From Leptospira biflexa (GTDB taxonomy: Bacteria > Spirochaetota > UBA4802 > UB4802): a stretch of 64,000 nucleotides of DNA. Under the pieces are notes generated by a model, which was not told the DNA's origin, ran no database searches, and saw only the letters and a list, made by a program, of their open reading frames with translations. Both the position numbers and the translations under genes were made by a program. Of the stretch, positions 34,786 through 43,940 are shown in pieces. Location: positions 21,766 through 85,765 of the forward strand of contig DYLU01000004.1 of the NCBI GenBank assembly GCA_020721905.1. Reading direction: 5' to 3'. Positions within the stretch are counted from its first letter, which is position 1; each line of letters begins with the position of its first letter.

Positions 34786-34822
34786 CACAATTCACTATAC
34801 TTATAAGGTATAGTGAATTGTG
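34786..34822 (+). terminator. Perfect 15-bp hairpin before gspC (terminator or leader structure)
   Basis: CACAATTCACTATAC (34786-34800) and GTATAGTGAATTGTG (34808-34822) pair completely around a 7-nt loop. No T run follows directly; a T-rich stretch starts about 14 bases later. It could end the upstream small gene or, if the promoter at 34742 is real, form part of the secretion operon's leader RNA. Confidence 0.55.
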
Positions 34823-34936
34823 CTTTATAGACGGTTTTAATTTATTATTTTATTTTTTTTCATTGTATTGGGTATCACAAAACATGTACCTTGATGTTTG
34901 ACTTGTACCATCAAATTTATCTAAAGAATTCTGCAT

Positions 34937-35773
34937 ATGACCAGGATACAAATACACACTATCAATACAATAAGTGTAATACTATTTTCTTTTATCACTG
35001 CTCAGGTTATTAATCAGAGTGTAAAATTTTTTATTAAACCAGCTGATTTTAAAAATTATGTACACACAAGGTATAAACCAGCAACAACATCATTAAAGAG
35101 TTTTAATGAATATCAATCAATGCTTGATTCTAATTTCTTCAAAATAGCAACGGTAGATAGCTCCGGCGCAGCTTCAGTAAGCAGTGAAATAAATGAATTA
35201 GTAGTATTGGGGACTATCTCCGGTCCCCCAAACATTGCAAGGGCTTTAATTAAAAAACAATCTGAAAGCTCTGCACAAATTTATAAGATTGGGATGGATG
35301 TATATGGGTTTAAACTCGTTAAAATTAATAATGCAAAAGTATATTTAAAAAAAGGTGATAAAGTTGAAATTATTGACATGTTTGCTAAAGAAAAATCACC
35401 TTCTTCAAGTTCCGAGCCGCAATTATCACAACAAAGTTCTCCAAATAAAATTGTAAAATCTATCAGTAGGTCAGAAATTCAGCAAAAAGTATTAAACAAT
35501 CTTGACAATGCGCTGAATGGTGTTAGAGCTGGGCCATATCGTGTTGGTGGGAAAATCCAAGGGTTTAAACTTTTTTCGGTTGCTCCTTTTAATATTTTGT
35601 ATTCAATGGGAGCCCGTAGCGGTGATATTGTTAAAAGAATTAATGGGCAACCAATCGATAGCACTGAGAAATTGATGAAGATGTGGGAAACATTAAAAAC
35701 TGATACACGTTTTGTAATTGAACTGGAACGTTCAGGCCAGATGATTACCTATGATCTGAATGTTTCGGATTAG
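34937..35773 (+). CDS. gspC: Type II secretion protein GspC-like (inner-membrane, PDZ domain)
   Basis: 278 residues: one N-terminal membrane helix (about 8-28), a homology-region-like beta domain (about 85-150: LVVLGTISGPPNIARALI...YKIGMDVYGFKLVKIN...VYLKKGDKVEII), a serine-rich linker, and a C-terminal PDZ-like domain (about 200-275: FKLFSVAPFNILYSMGARSGDIVKRINGQPIDS). GspC links the inner-membrane platform to the secretin through its HR domain and helps select substrates. First of twelve secretion genes on the same strand, 41 bp before gspD. A weak ribosome site is present. Confidence 0.82.
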   Translation: MTRIQIHTINTISVILFSFITAQVINQSVKFFIKPADFKNYVHTRYKPATTSLKSFNEYQSMLDSNFFKIATVDSSGAASVSSEINELVVLGTISGPPNIARALIKKQSESSAQIYKIGMDVYGFKLVKINNAKVYLKKGDKVEIIDMFAKEKSPSSSSEPQLSQQSSPNKIVKSISRSEIQQKVLNNLDNALNGVRAGPYRVGGKIQGFKLFSVAPFNILYSMGARSGDIVKRINGQPIDSTEKLMKMWETLKTDTRFVIELERSGQMITYDLNVSD

Positions 35774-35814
35774 AAAACATATACTATTAAATATATGGCT
35801 TTACTGGTGGTTCA

Positions 35815-37674
35815 ATGAAAAAAAATAAATTATATCTAAATTACTATCTGTTTACTGTGCTTTCATATGTATTAATTATATCCATCCTTTATGCTCAACA
35901 GGAAAATACTAATCCTGAAAAACCTGGCCAGCCCCAATCTCCACAGGCTGAAATTATTACACCAAAAGATGAGCCAAAAGAACCTCAGACTAAACCAGAA
36001 ATTAAGAAGGAAAAAATTAAAGTAAAAAAGAAAGAAGAAGAAAAATATTTTACCCTCAACTTTAAAGATGTTGAGTTATCTGAATTTTTAAGCGTTATGA
36101 GCCAGCTTACAGGGAAAAATATTGTTATTGATGAGCGCATCAGAGGTAAAATTACAATTTCATCAGTAAAGAAGATACCTGTCAAAGATGCATACGAAGT
36201 AATGAAGGCAATCCTTGAATTAAAAGGATTTGCAGTAGTTGAATCCGAAAACCTTATAAAAATATTACCCATAAAGGATGCAATTAAGAAAAATGTTGAA
36301 GTAATTATTGATACTACAAAAAAGCAGATTATTCCTTCAGATGACCAGACCATTACGTATTTACAGGAAATCAGAAATGCTGACGCAGAACAAATAGCAA
36401 ATGTTTTGAGAGCATTAAAATCACCCAATACTGACATTATTGTTTACCGGGATTTAAATATAATTATTTACAGCGGCACAGCATCAGAAATACAGGGTTT
36501 AATCAAAATTGCATCCTCACTTGATAAAAAAATTCAGGAACTTGAAATTGATAAAACAGTAAAAGGCAATATTAATGTTGTTCATCTTGAAAATGCTGAT
36601 GCGGAAAAGCTGGCGGCAGTTCTATCCAGGATACCTTTTGCAGAGTATGCTGCAATTAGTAAAGGCGAACAATCACAGCAGGTAGACGTTACCAAACAGG
36701 CACAGCAAATAGCTCAGGCTAAAGCGGCAATAACTGATAAACAAAAACTATCGATCATAGCTAATAAAGAAACCAATTCACTGATAATAACAGCCAAACC
36801 TGAAGAATTCAGAATGATAAAAAATATCATAGATCAGCTTGATATTGTACGTGAACAGGTTTTAATTGAAGCATTAATTATTGAAGTATCTGCAGATAGC
36901 GGCTGGGGGTTTGGGATAGACTGGATGCTGGGCGACCAATATAGCTCACATCTTTATGGCGGATCATCAATTCAGGGAACCCCGCCATCGTATACACTTC
37001 CCTCAGGCATGACAGGTAAAAAAATTGCAGTGCCATTAACTACAGGATTCCAGATTGGTTATCTTTCAGATAAATCCATGTTGGGCTTTGCATTGTTAAA
37101 TGCAACTGGTGCAGAAAAACATTATAATATTCTGTCCACACCACAAATCCTTACAACTGATAATCAGGAGGCAGAGATAAATGTTGGAGAAGAAATTCCT
37201 GTACCAACCAACAACAGAATAAGCGATACCGGCGTCCAATTTTATACCTATGAATATAAATCGGTTGGAGTAAAACTCAAGTTAACTCCTCATATTACAT
37301 CCCAAAACAGCATTACCTTAGACTTATATCAGGAAGTTAATTCCGTTCTTGGCCAAACAACAGTGCTTGAATCAGGATCAGTTATACCTCCTAAATTGGG
37401 TAAGCGGGATATTAAAACAAAAATTAATATTGCAGATGGGAAAACAATAGTAGTAGGAGGATTAATTACTAACAACAAAAGTATTGAAGAAACAAAAGTC
37501 CCTATTTTGGGCGATATACCGTTGTTAGGCTGGTTTTTTAAACGCAAAGTTGTTGAATACAAAAAAACCAATCTTCTGGTATTTATTACACCACATATTG
37601 TTACAAAACAATCAAAGATTGATGCGTTAACTGAACAAAAACGCGAAGAACAAAGAAGATTACAATTAAACTAG
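35815..37674 (+). CDS. gspD: Type II secretion secretin GspD
   Basis: 619 residues. After a signal peptide and a Pro/Glu/Lys-rich linker comes the N0 domain (about 78-155, YFTLNFKDVELSEFLSVMSQLTGKNIVID), N1-N2 repeats with the QIANVLRAL and NVVHLENADAEKLAAVLSRI signatures, and the secretin C-domain with VLIEALIIEVSADSGWGFGIDW, EEIPVPT and the closing VVGGLITNN...KVPILGDIPLLGWFF block. It forms the outer-membrane gate. Compared with the Klebsiella type it is slightly short, apparently with one fewer N-repeat. It ends 2 bp before gspE. Confidence 0.95.
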   Translation: MKKNKLYLNYYLFTVLSYVLIISILYAQQENTNPEKPGQPQSPQAEIITPKDEPKEPQTKPEIKKEKIKVKKKEEEKYFTLNFKDVELSEFLSVMSQLTGKNIVIDERIRGKITISSVKKIPVKDAYEVMKAILELKGFAVVESENLIKILPIKDAIKKNVEVIIDTTKKQIIPSDDQTITYLQEIRNADAEQIANVLRALKSPNTDIIVYRDLNIIIYSGTASEIQGLIKIASSLDKKIQELEIDKTVKGNINVVHLENADAEKLAAVLSRIPFAEYAAISKGEQSQQVDVTKQAQQIAQAKAAITDKQKLSIIANKETNSLIITAKPEEFRMIKNIIDQLDIVREQVLIEALIIEVSADSGWGFGIDWMLGDQYSSHLYGGSSIQGTPPSYTLPSGMTGKKIAVPLTTGFQIGYLSDKSMLGFALLNATGAEKHYNILSTPQILTTDNQEAEINVGEEIPVPTNNRISDTGVQFYTYEYKSVGVKLKLTPHITSQNSITLDLYQEVNSVLGQTTVLESGSVIPPKLGKRDIKTKINIADGKTIVVGGLITNNKSIEETKVPILGDIPLLGWFFKRKVVEYKKTNLLVFITPHIVTKQSKIDALTEQKREEQRRLQLN

Positions 37675-37676
37675 CT

Positions 37677-39377
37677 ATGATAGGAATTAAGAATAAAAAA
37701 ATTGGGCAAATATTAATTGATAAAAGATTAATTACCAATGAAGATCTTCAGGATGCCCTTCTAACGCAACAGACAACACCTTTGAAAATAGGCCAGATCC
37801 TTATAAAAAAAGGGTTAATTAATGAATCAGATTTGTTAAAAGCACTATCAGCCCAATTTTCAATGGAATATGCTGAAACACTGAATTTTTCTGATGATGA
37901 AAATATACTCAAATCAATTCCTGCACAGTTTCTCAAGAGATATAAAATAGCACCCTACTCTGTAAAAAAGAATATTATTAAAGTTGCCATCAATGATCCT
38001 TTAATGATTCAGCCATTAGATAACATTAAGATTATCTTTGAAAATTACAAGATTATGCCTGTCATATCAACTGAAAAAGAAATTTTAAAAATAATTAATA
38101 ATCATTATGAACTTAGCAAAGATAACTCAACAACATCAGTAATAGAAAACCTTGAAGAATCAGATTTTGAAATTTTAACATCCCCCATAACTGAAACTGA
38201 AGATATTCTGGATATGGCCAATGAAGCGCCAATTATCCGTCTTGTTAATACTGTAATTAAACAAGCCATAGAAGACCGGGCAAGCGATATACACATAGAA
38301 CCATTTGAAAAAGATCTTGTCATACGCTTCAGAGTTGATGGTATTTTATACAATATGTTTACTCCACCAAAGAAATACCAGGCAGCTATTATATCACGAA
38401 TAAAAATCATGGCTAATTTAAACATTGCCGAAAACCGTCTTCCTCAGGATGGTAGAATACAATTAAAAGTTGGAGGGAAGGATATAGATATCCGTGTTTC
38501 AGTATTCCCCACATATTATGGCGAACGTATTGTTTTGCGATTACTCAATAAGAGTGACATGAAATTTGATCTCGATTCTCTGGGGTTTTCCAAAGAAACA
38601 TTAAATGTATTTAACGAATTAATCAAAAAAACACATGGGATAATACTGGTTACAGGACCAACTGGTAGCGGTAAAACAACAACATTATACAGCGTTTTAA
38701 CACGACTTAATACTGCCGATGTAAACATCCTAACTGTGGAAGACCCAATAGAATATCAGCTTCATGGTGTTGGGCAAATGCAGGTTAAGCCAAAAATAGA
38801 CCTTACCTTTGCAGCAGGACTAAGGTCAATTTTACGTCAGGACCCTGATATTATAATGGTTGGTGAAATACGCGATTTAGAAACAGCCGAAATTGCAATC
38901 CAGGCAGCCTTGACCGGTCATAGAGTTTTTTCAACTATTCACACCAATGATGCTGCCAGCGGAATTACCCGTCTGCTTGATATGGGTGTTGAACCATTTC
39001 TCATTGCGTCATCAGTCAATGCATTTTTAGCTCAACGGTTGGTACGCACCATATGCCCTCACTGTAAACAATCATACAAACCCGATCCTGTTGTGCTCAA
39101 AGATCTGGGCATGAAGGCCTCTCAAATTCAGGGGAAAAAATTATACAGAGGCAAGGGCTGTGATAAATGTATCAACACTGGCTATTTAGGCAGAACCGGA
39201 ATTTATGAGCTACTCCCTGTTACCAATGACATACGCAAGTTAATCATGGAACACGCTGATGCAGTACAGATTAAAGAAAAAGCCATTTCCAGTGGCATGA
39301 AAACACTGCTTCAGGATGGTGTTGAAAAAGCTCTTCAGGGCATTACAACGTTAGAAGAAGTATTGCGGGTTAGTTAA
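37677..39377 (+). CDS. gspE: Type II secretion ATPase GspE
   Basis: 566 residues. The N-terminal T2SSE domain (about 1-140) binds the GspL cytoplasmic part; the C-terminal ATPase has Walker A GPTGSGKTT, the Walker B-like IIMVGEIRDLETAEIA, the HTNDAASGITRLLDMG histidine box, and a four-cysteine zinc motif CPHCKQSY...GCDKC. It powers pseudopilus growth as a hexamer. The ATG is 2 bp after the gspD stop and the gene ends 3 bp before gspF. Identity as GspE rather than PilB follows from the operon. Confidence 0.95.
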   Translation: MIGIKNKKIGQILIDKRLITNEDLQDALLTQQTTPLKIGQILIKKGLINESDLLKALSAQFSMEYAETLNFSDDENILKSIPAQFLKRYKIAPYSVKKNIIKVAINDPLMIQPLDNIKIIFENYKIMPVISTEKEILKIINNHYELSKDNSTTSVIENLEESDFEILTSPITETEDILDMANEAPIIRLVNTVIKQAIEDRASDIHIEPFEKDLVIRFRVDGILYNMFTPPKKYQAAIISRIKIMANLNIAENRLPQDGRIQLKVGGKDIDIRVSVFPTYYGERIVLRLLNKSDMKFDLDSLGFSKETLNVFNELIKKTHGIILVTGPTGSGKTTTLYSVLTRLNTADVNILTVEDPIEYQLHGVGQMQVKPKIDLTFAAGLRSILRQDPDIIMVGEIRDLETAEIAIQAALTGHRVFSTIHTNDAASGITRLLDMGVEPFLIASSVNAFLAQRLVRTICPHCKQSYKPDPVVLKDLGMKASQIQGKKLYRGKGCDKCINTGYLGRTGIYELLPVTNDIRKLIMEHADAVQIKEKAISSGMKTLLQDGVEKALQGITTLEEVLRVS

Positions 39378-39380
39378 GCC

Positions 39381-40631
39381 ATGATATTTGAATACATTGC
39401 TCTAACCAATAAAGGTGAAACAGTAGCAGACATAATTGATGCACCATCTGAAGTCATTGCACGTCAACGCTTACGAGCTAACGGATTATACATAGTAAAA
39501 ATTTCAAAACAGGATTCCAAATTATCAGCTACTCCTGAAATTTCAACAAATATATTCAACACAATAATTGACAGGATATCATATTATATTAGTTTACAAC
39601 TAAGTGCAAAAGAAATAAGTACATTTTCACGACAATTATCGACCATGCTTAAAGCCGGCATGCCTCTTTTGGCATCAATATCAACAATTATTGACCAGAT
39701 AGAAAACCCAATCTTTAAAAGAGCTATCATTGATATTAAAACAAAAGTTGAAGAAGGATCATCTCTGTCTAATGCACTTGAAAGGCATCATTATATTTTT
39801 AATGAAATGTATATCAATATGATTCGGGTTGGTGAAAGTTTAGGTTCACTTGATAATGCTCTTGAACGCTTAGCTGATTTAGAAGAAAAGAAAAATTTAT
39901 TAAAAAGTAAAGTCCAATCTGCATTATGGTATCCAGCTTTTATGATAATGTTTGCTATTGCAGTTGTTACTTTCTTAATGGTAAGCATCATACCTTCATT
40001 GGGCAGAATGTTTGCAGAATTAGGTAAAGATTTACCTATACCAACAAAAATAGTAATGGGACTCAGTAATTTTATTACTTCATTCTGGTATGTTATTATT
40101 ATAATTATTATACTATGCATTTATTATTTTAACCGATACAAAAAAACAGACGAAGGGCAAAGAAAGATAGATGGATTAAAGTTAAAATTACCAGTAGTAA
40201 GCTCGCTGTATAAGAAAATACTGATCCATAGATTTACATATAATTTAGGAATTCTATTATCTAACCGTGTTGATGTAATTAAATCATTTGAGATAGTTCA
40301 GCGCTTAATGCGAAATGTTCTTATAGAAGAAAATATTAAAAAAGCAGCCAAAATGGTACAGGAAGGTTCTTCAATTTCAAATGCATTATCAAAAGAAAGG
40401 TTTTTGCCACAATACATCATTGGTATGATTGCCGCAGGTGAATCAAGTGATACTGTAGATGAAATGCTGCTTAACATTGGCAAAATATATGAAAATGAAA
40501 TTGAATTATCAATTAATAGCATGACAAGCCTTATAGAACCTATCATTATTGTTTGTATGGGATTTGTTATTGGCTTGATAGTAATATCTGTACTATTACC
40601 AATTTTTGAAATGAATTTAATAGTTAAATAA
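39381..40631 (+). CDS. gspF: Type II secretion inner-membrane protein GspF
   Basis: 416 residues with the duplicated T2SSF domain: repeat 1 about 75-195 (STFSRQLSTMLKAGMPLLASI), repeat 2 about 275-400 (HRFTYNLGILLSNRVDVIKSFE), and three membrane helices (about 190-215, 230-250 and 390-410). It is the platform protein on which GspE acts. The conserved GESSDTVDEMLLNIGKIYENEI segment near the C-terminus is typical. It is followed by a 33-bp gap with AAGGAGG before gspG. Confidence 0.95.
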   Translation: MIFEYIALTNKGETVADIIDAPSEVIARQRLRANGLYIVKISKQDSKLSATPEISTNIFNTIIDRISYYISLQLSAKEISTFSRQLSTMLKAGMPLLASISTIIDQIENPIFKRAIIDIKTKVEEGSSLSNALERHHYIFNEMYINMIRVGESLGSLDNALERLADLEEKKNLLKSKVQSALWYPAFMIMFAIAVVTFLMVSIIPSLGRMFAELGKDLPIPTKIVMGLSNFITSFWYVIIIIIILCIYYFNRYKKTDEGQRKIDGLKLKLPVVSSLYKKILIHRFTYNLGILLSNRVDVIKSFEIVQRLMRNVLIEENIKKAAKMVQEGSSISNALSKERFLPQYIIGMIAAGESSDTVDEMLLNIGKIYENEIELSINSMTSLIEPIIIVCMGFVIGLIVISVLLPIFEMNLIVK

Positions 40632-40664
40632 TTTATCATACAACGTTTTTTAAGGAGGAAAAAT

Positions 40665-41141
40665 ATGAAATTACAGAGTTTGCTTCTGATTTTTAAAAAA
40701 ATTTTAAAATATATTAATAACAATAAGGGCTTTACGCTTATAGAATTGTTAATTGTCATAACTATAATTGCAATACTATCAGTTGTAGTTGTCCCCAGAT
40801 TTATGGATATACCTCAAAAAGCAAAGGTTGAAGCTTCACATCAGCAGATAGCTGCATTTTCAATGGCTCTGGACCATTATTATCTGGATAATGGCAACTA
40901 TCCAACTACTGAACAGGGTCTTCAGGCACTCATTGAAAAACCAACCACTGATCCCATCCCGCAGAATTACAATCCTAAAGGTTATATGGATAAAAAGAAA
41001 ATTCCAAATGACCCATGGGGCAACCCTTACATTTATAATTGTCCCGGGCAGCATGGAAATGACTATGAGATAATGAGTTATGGCGCTGACGGCAAAGAAG
41101 GTGGAAGTGGATTTGATGCTGACATAACAAGCTGGCAATAA
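40665..41141 (+). CDS. gspG: Major pseudopilin GspG
   Basis: 158 residues. A prepilin peptidase site lies in [26 protein letters not shown] (cleavage after Gly, Glu at +5), preceded by a 24-residue leader, longer than usual. The mature domain carries the GspG signature of [25 protein letters not shown] and the C-terminal calcium-binding segment [18 protein letters not shown]. It is the main subunit of the pseudopilus. AAGGAGG before the ATG is the strongest ribosome site of the operon, matching a high-copy subunit. Confidence 0.96.
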   Translation: MKLQSLLLIFKKILKYINNNKGFTLIELLIVITIIAILSVVVVPRFMDIPQKAKVEASHQQIAAFSMALDHYYLDNGNYPTTEQGLQALIEKPTTDPIPQNYNPKGYMDKKKIPNDPWGNPYIYNCPGQHGNDYEIMSYGADGKEGGSGFDADITSWQ

Positions 41142-41155
41142 ACAATTAGTTATGT

Positions 41156-41725
41156 ATGATAAAATGCCTTAAAACAAATAACAACGGCTTTACATTAATT
41201 GAACTGATAGTGGTTATTGCAGTTTTTTCTATATTGTCTATTGTTGTGATGCCACGTATTATTAATTATCTTTCATCAGCACGGGATAATTTTTTAATTT
41301 TCAGTACGATAGTTACAAAAACGTTTGATGACGCATTTATTAACCATCGTAACAATTTTATTGTAATCCATTGTCAAAGTCAGGAAAATGACATTGCAGA
41401 GATCCCCAATACACTATTTGAACGTACAAATGGTATATCGGTAGCAATTCTTAATGATAATTCAGAATTTATAGATAATCCAAATAAATTATTAAAAAAC
41501 AGGGAATTCCCCGATTCATTTGTTATAAAAGAAGTGCTGCTGCCAGATGGTTCAAGCTTTACTTCCGGTAATGTTATACTACCAGTATATTCATCCGGAA
41601 CAACCAGTGGAGCTATTGTACATATACTAACAAATAATGAGGAAGAATGGTCTTTGATTATTAAACCATATATAAAAGTCCCCAAAGTAGTAAAAGGGTA
41701 TACCACGTATGAAGATATCAAATAA
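41156..41725 (+). CDS. gspH: Minor pseudopilin GspH
   Basis: 189 residues with a prepilin signature NGFTLIELIVVIAVFSILSIVVMPRI (Glu at +5) after a ten-residue leader, then a beta-rich domain of the GspH/FimT kind ending in VIIKPYIKVPKVVKGYTTYEDIK-like strands. GspH sits near the pseudopilus tip. It overlaps gspI by 17 bp, which suggests translational coupling. The globular part has no strong motif, so the assignment rests on operon position and the N-terminus. Confidence 0.82.
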   Translation: MIKCLKTNNNGFTLIELIVVIAVFSILSIVVMPRIINYLSSARDNFLIFSTIVTKTFDDAFINHRNNFIVIHCQSQENDIAEIPNTLFERTNGISVAILNDNSEFIDNPNKLLKNREFPDSFVIKEVLLPDGSSFTSGNVILPVYSSGTTSGAIVHILTNNEEEWSLIIKPYIKVPKVVKGYTTYEDIK

Positions 41726-42086
41726 AGGGTTTACCCTGATAGAAATTCTTGTTTCAATAGCAATATTATCAATTGCCATGTTAGGCATTATGAGCGCAGT
41801 GTCATCAGGGATATTCGGAATTACTAAAAACAAAAACTTAACCATAGCAATGCTCATAGCCCAGAGCCAGATGAATAGATTTTTGATAGACAACCAACGT
41901 GGCCCTGATCTGCAGGATGAACCAATTCAAGATTATCCAGGTTTCAGCTTTTCACGAACTATCACCCGTTATGAAAATGCAATGATTGGGCCTATAGATG
42001 CATATAAGGTTGTGATCACTGTTAAATGGCTGGAAAGACAGCAGGAGCGCTCTTATAGCATATCATATATATATCCAAAACGATAA
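41709..42086 (+). CDS. gspI: Minor pseudopilin GspI
   Basis: 125 residues: very short leader [30 protein letters not shown] (Glu +5), then a small GspI-type domain with LIAQSQMNRFL and a final TVKWLERQQERSYSISYIYPKR strand pair. GspI starts assembly of the tip with GspJ and GspK. It overlaps gspH by 17 bp and is 1 bp from gspJ. Confidence 0.88.
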   Translation: MKISNKGFTLIEILVSIAILSIAMLGIMSAVSSGIFGITKNKNLTIAMLIAQSQMNRFLIDNQRGPDLQDEPIQDYPGFSFSRTITRYENAMIGPIDAYKVVITVKWLERQQERSYSISYIYPKR

Positions 42087-42087
42087 T

Positions 42088-42762
42088 ATGAAACGTTTTA
42101 AATGTTTACATATAAAGAACGATGGATTCACGCTCATTGAAATTCTGGTAGCAACAGCAGTATCATCTATTATTCTGCTTATGATTTATACTATACATCA
42201 CTCAATTATTCAATCAGTGAACAGTTTATCAAAAACTGCTCTTTTTTATGAAGAAGTTAATCTGGCTATTTATAGAATGAACCATGATTTTTCATGTGCT
42301 TATTTTGATAAACTTAATGAAAAACTATTTTTTATTGGCACTAATGAATATGGTGATAAAAATTTAGGTAAAGTTGATTTTGTAACTATTAATGCAGTGG
42401 ATACGTTAATAACAGGTAAAATGAATGAGTCAACCCCGCTCACTGATGTTTTTGAAGTAGGATATTATTTACAACAAATGGAACAACCTGACCAGAATGG
42501 CAACTATCTTTACTATCTGATGAGGCGAGCTGATATTACATATGATGAAGACCCTCTTAATGGGGGCGATAGTTCATATATATTATCCAATGTTGTTGAT
42601 TGTAAATTTGAATTTGGCATAGCTCAAAAATTCACCAACAAATGGGACTCGCGAGAATATCGGCGCTTCCCCAATGCTGTCAAAACAACACTGATAGTAA
42701 AAAATCCAAATGGAAATGATGAAAAGTTTGTATTTACAACATATATTAATTTAAGCAGATAG
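42088..42762 (+). CDS. gspJ: Minor pseudopilin GspJ
   Basis: 224 residues: prepilin signature DGFTLIEILVATAVSSIILLMIYTIH (Glu +5) after a leader of 13 residues, a LYRxxxDFS-like stretch (AIYRMNHDFSCAYFD) typical of GspJ, and a final beta domain. It belongs to the ternary pseudopilus tip. Confidence 0.88.
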   Translation: MKRFKCLHIKNDGFTLIEILVATAVSSIILLMIYTIHHSIIQSVNSLSKTALFYEEVNLAIYRMNHDFSCAYFDKLNEKLFFIGTNEYGDKNLGKVDFVTINAVDTLITGKMNESTPLTDVFEVGYYLQQMEQPDQNGNYLYYLMRRADITYDEDPLNGGDSSYILSNVVDCKFEFGIAQKFTNKWDSREYRRFPNAVKTTLIVKNPNGNDEKFVFTTYINLSR

Positions 42763-42773
42763 TTACTATAATT

Positions 42774-43925
42774 ATGTTATTACTGATAAAAAAAGCTATT
42801 GGAAAATTATATCAAAAGAAAACCACCCGTGGTTATGTTTTGATAATAGTATTAATTATCATTGCTGCTATCATATCGATTTCATCAGAATTTTTAATTT
42901 TAGCTCAAACAAATACCAGATATCTGCAATCATTTACTAACAGGCAAAAGGCTTACTGGAATGCACGTTCGGGAATTAATTTAGCTATAGAATTACTTGA
43001 AGCTGATAAAAGAGGTTCCATTGCAAATTTTTTAAGTGGTGACATTGAAACAGATCCTAATGTTGATTCATATAAAGATATCTGGGCTCTTCCTTTGCCT
43101 GAAATACCACTTGAAAACGGTAGTATTCAACTGCTCATTGAAGATGAAAATTCAAAAATAAATGTAAGTGTTCTGGCTAATGAATTTGTTGACCAAACAC
43201 CCTATTATGTTATAACACAACGATTTTTTATAAATATGGGATTGCCTATAGATCTTGCTGATTGCATTTTAGATTGGGTTGATATTGATGATGCCCGATC
43301 GCCATATGGAGCAGAATCTTCAGATTATTATCAAAACTTGAAAAGGCCATATAAAGCAAAAAATGCTGCTTTAGATACAATTAATGAATTGCTTCTCATT
43401 AAAGGCATTTCATCTTTAATATTCTATGGTTTAGGCGGAGGTAATTATGGATTGGAAGGTAATCTTGTAGATAATAACAAAGGATTACAGAATGTGATTG
43501 AATCATTAACTTCGGGTACAAAAATAGAAATTTCCAAAGATACTTCACTTATTAAAATAGGTAAAGAAAAAAACAGGGCATTATATAACTATTTAAGAGC
43601 TAATGGCGAGAGTAGTGATTATTTGAACGATATTAATAAAATTAATATAAATACTGCCAGTTTCAGAGTATTATCTGCATTGACAGATGCCATGACAGAT
43701 GATAAAGTGACAGAAATTATTAGAAGAAGATTGCAAAAACCATTTAAAAATGTTGATGAAATCAGTGATATTATTACTGATGAAACAATACGGAAAAACC
43801 TGTTAACTGTTCGTTCATATATTTTCAAAATAAAATCTATAGGTAAAGTAGGTTCAACTTCTTTTTTCATTGTTGCCTATTACCATAGAGAACGCAAACA
43901 AATTATAAACTGGTCAGAAGAATAG
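42774..43925 (+). CDS. gspK: Minor pseudopilin GspK
   Basis: 383 residues. The N-terminus TRGYVLIIVLIIIAAIISIS is prepilin-like but has no Glu at +5, as expected of GspK, which caps the tip. The large globular domain has the GspK signatures ENSKINVSVLANE, LADCILDWVDIDDARSPYGAESSDYYQ and, at the C-terminus, helix-hairpin-helix-type KININTASFRVLSALTD...EIIRRRLQKPFKNVDEISD. It ends 15 bp before gspL. Confidence 0.92.
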   Translation: MLLLIKKAIGKLYQKKTTRGYVLIIVLIIIAAIISISSEFLILAQTNTRYLQSFTNRQKAYWNARSGINLAIELLEADKRGSIANFLSGDIETDPNVDSYKDIWALPLPEIPLENGSIQLLIEDENSKINVSVLANEFVDQTPYYVITQRFFINMGLPIDLADCILDWVDIDDARSPYGAESSDYYQNLKRPYKAKNAALDTINELLLIKGISSLIFYGLGGGNYGLEGNLVDNNKGLQNVIESLTSGTKIEISKDTSLIKIGKEKNRALYNYLRANGESSDYLNDINKININTASFRVLSALTDAMTDDKVTEIIRRRLQKPFKNVDEISDIITDETIRKNLLTVRSYIFKIKSIGKVGSTSFFIVAYYHRERKQIINWSEE

Positions 43926-43940
43926 GACTGGAGGTTTACC

